Source: Deltaproteobacteria bacterium
GTDB taxonomy: Bacteria; Desulfobacterota; Desulfobacteria; Desulfobacterales; ETH-SRB1
Assembly (NCBI GenBank): GCA_019314185.1
Contig: JAFCZU010000195.1
Coordinates: forward strand, 1-6,938
DNA length: 6,938 nt
Direction: 5' to 3'
This document shows positions 6,619 to 6,938 of this stretch, piece after piece. The notes under the pieces are model-generated. The model ran no database searches. It was not told the origin of the DNA and saw only the letters and a list, made by a program, of their open reading frames with translations. Within the stretch, counting starts at the first letter, position 1. Every line of letters begins with the position of its first letter. A program made the translations under genes and the position numbers.

Positions 6619-6852
6619 TTAAGCTACAAGTTTATATGTCATATCCAGAATTTCATCTATTTCAGTTGGCTTAAAAACACCCCTGATGCCATGCGGATGA
6701 AGTTGCGTAAAAGGAGCATTTATTAAATCTTTCTTCTTAACGTCCCCTGTTTGCAGGATAAAAGTTTTCAAGGTCAGCAAAAACTGTATCTGCTGTTGTG
6801 AATAATCATTATGATTTGTAATAAACCTGAATCTTCTTTGCAGCTCAAAACC
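6619..6852 (-). pseudogene. hsdR: C-terminal remnant of Type I restriction subunit HsdR
   Basis: This is an open frame of 77 codons ending in TAA, with no convincing start codon, lying 17 nt upstream of hsdM. The translation starts GFELQRRFRF and ends with INAPFTQLHPHGIRGVF followed by KPTEIDEILDMTYKLVA. The pattern 'PFT..HP.G..G.F....ID.I' is what I know from the extreme C-terminus of EcoEI-type HsdR (the domain that docks onto the HsdM/HsdS methylase). Full HsdR is about 800-1100 aa, with an N-terminal PD-(D/E)XK nuclease and a DEAD-like translocase; none of that is here. Reading further upstream in the same frame meets TAG at once, then TAA twice within 50 nt, and the DNA becomes AT-rich and non-coding in appearance. 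So the motor and nuclease parts were deleted or replaced before the window edge. Its position immediately before hsdM matches an ancestral R-M-S order. The family assignment is by recall of the motif, not by a search. Confidence 0.78.
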
Positions 6853-6938
6853 CTATCCTTAACCCTTTGATTTTATGTATTTTTCTTAAATATTTAGTGT
6901 AGTGATATAATTATTATTAAATTGTCTTGATATCATTG

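Overview
The window holds a minus-strand defence operon, read from right to left, with decayed genes at both ends. The DNA is AT-rich throughout. HsdM and HsdS look like those of environmental Gram-negative bacteria; a sulfate-reducing deltaproteobacterium (Desulfobacterota) would fit, but this is a weak inference because no rRNA, tRNA or housekeeping gene is present.

Layout from right (upstream) to left (downstream): AT-rich non-coding DNA at 6853-6938; a 77-codon stump of the C-terminus of a Type I restriction subunit HsdR (6619-6852), with stop codons just upstream in the same frame; hsdM (5052-6601), split into two overlapping reading frames by what looks like one missing A in an A5 run near 6366-6370; hsdS (3844-5055), a two-TRD specificity subunit; an OLD-family ATPase/TOPRIM nuclease of 605 aa (2027-3844); and a compact 454-aa UvrD-like helicase (657-2021). 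The last two resemble the GajA/GajB pair of the Gabija anti-phage system (class 2 OLD nuclease with a UvrD/PcrA/Rep helicase). Beyond them, 152-561 carries a decayed gene whose last piece has ESG repeats and the start of a winged helix, as seen at the C-terminal tails of some Fic and AlbA/RecG-like proteins that often accompany Type I loci.

The four large genes are packed for translational coupling: hsdM/hsdS overlap by ATGA, hsdS/OLD overlap by TAATG, and OLD/helicase are 5 nt apart with the ribosome binding site inside the upstream gene. The main point of interest is that an apparently intact Gabija-like pair sits directly behind hsdMS where only a stump of hsdR remains. Either a Type I system has lost its motor nuclease and been joined by a second defence module, or the methylase/specificity pair now works with the OLD-UvrD pair as a hybrid modification-restriction system. 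The hsdM frame break, which could be real decay, phase variation or a sequencing error, decides how much of this is still functional.
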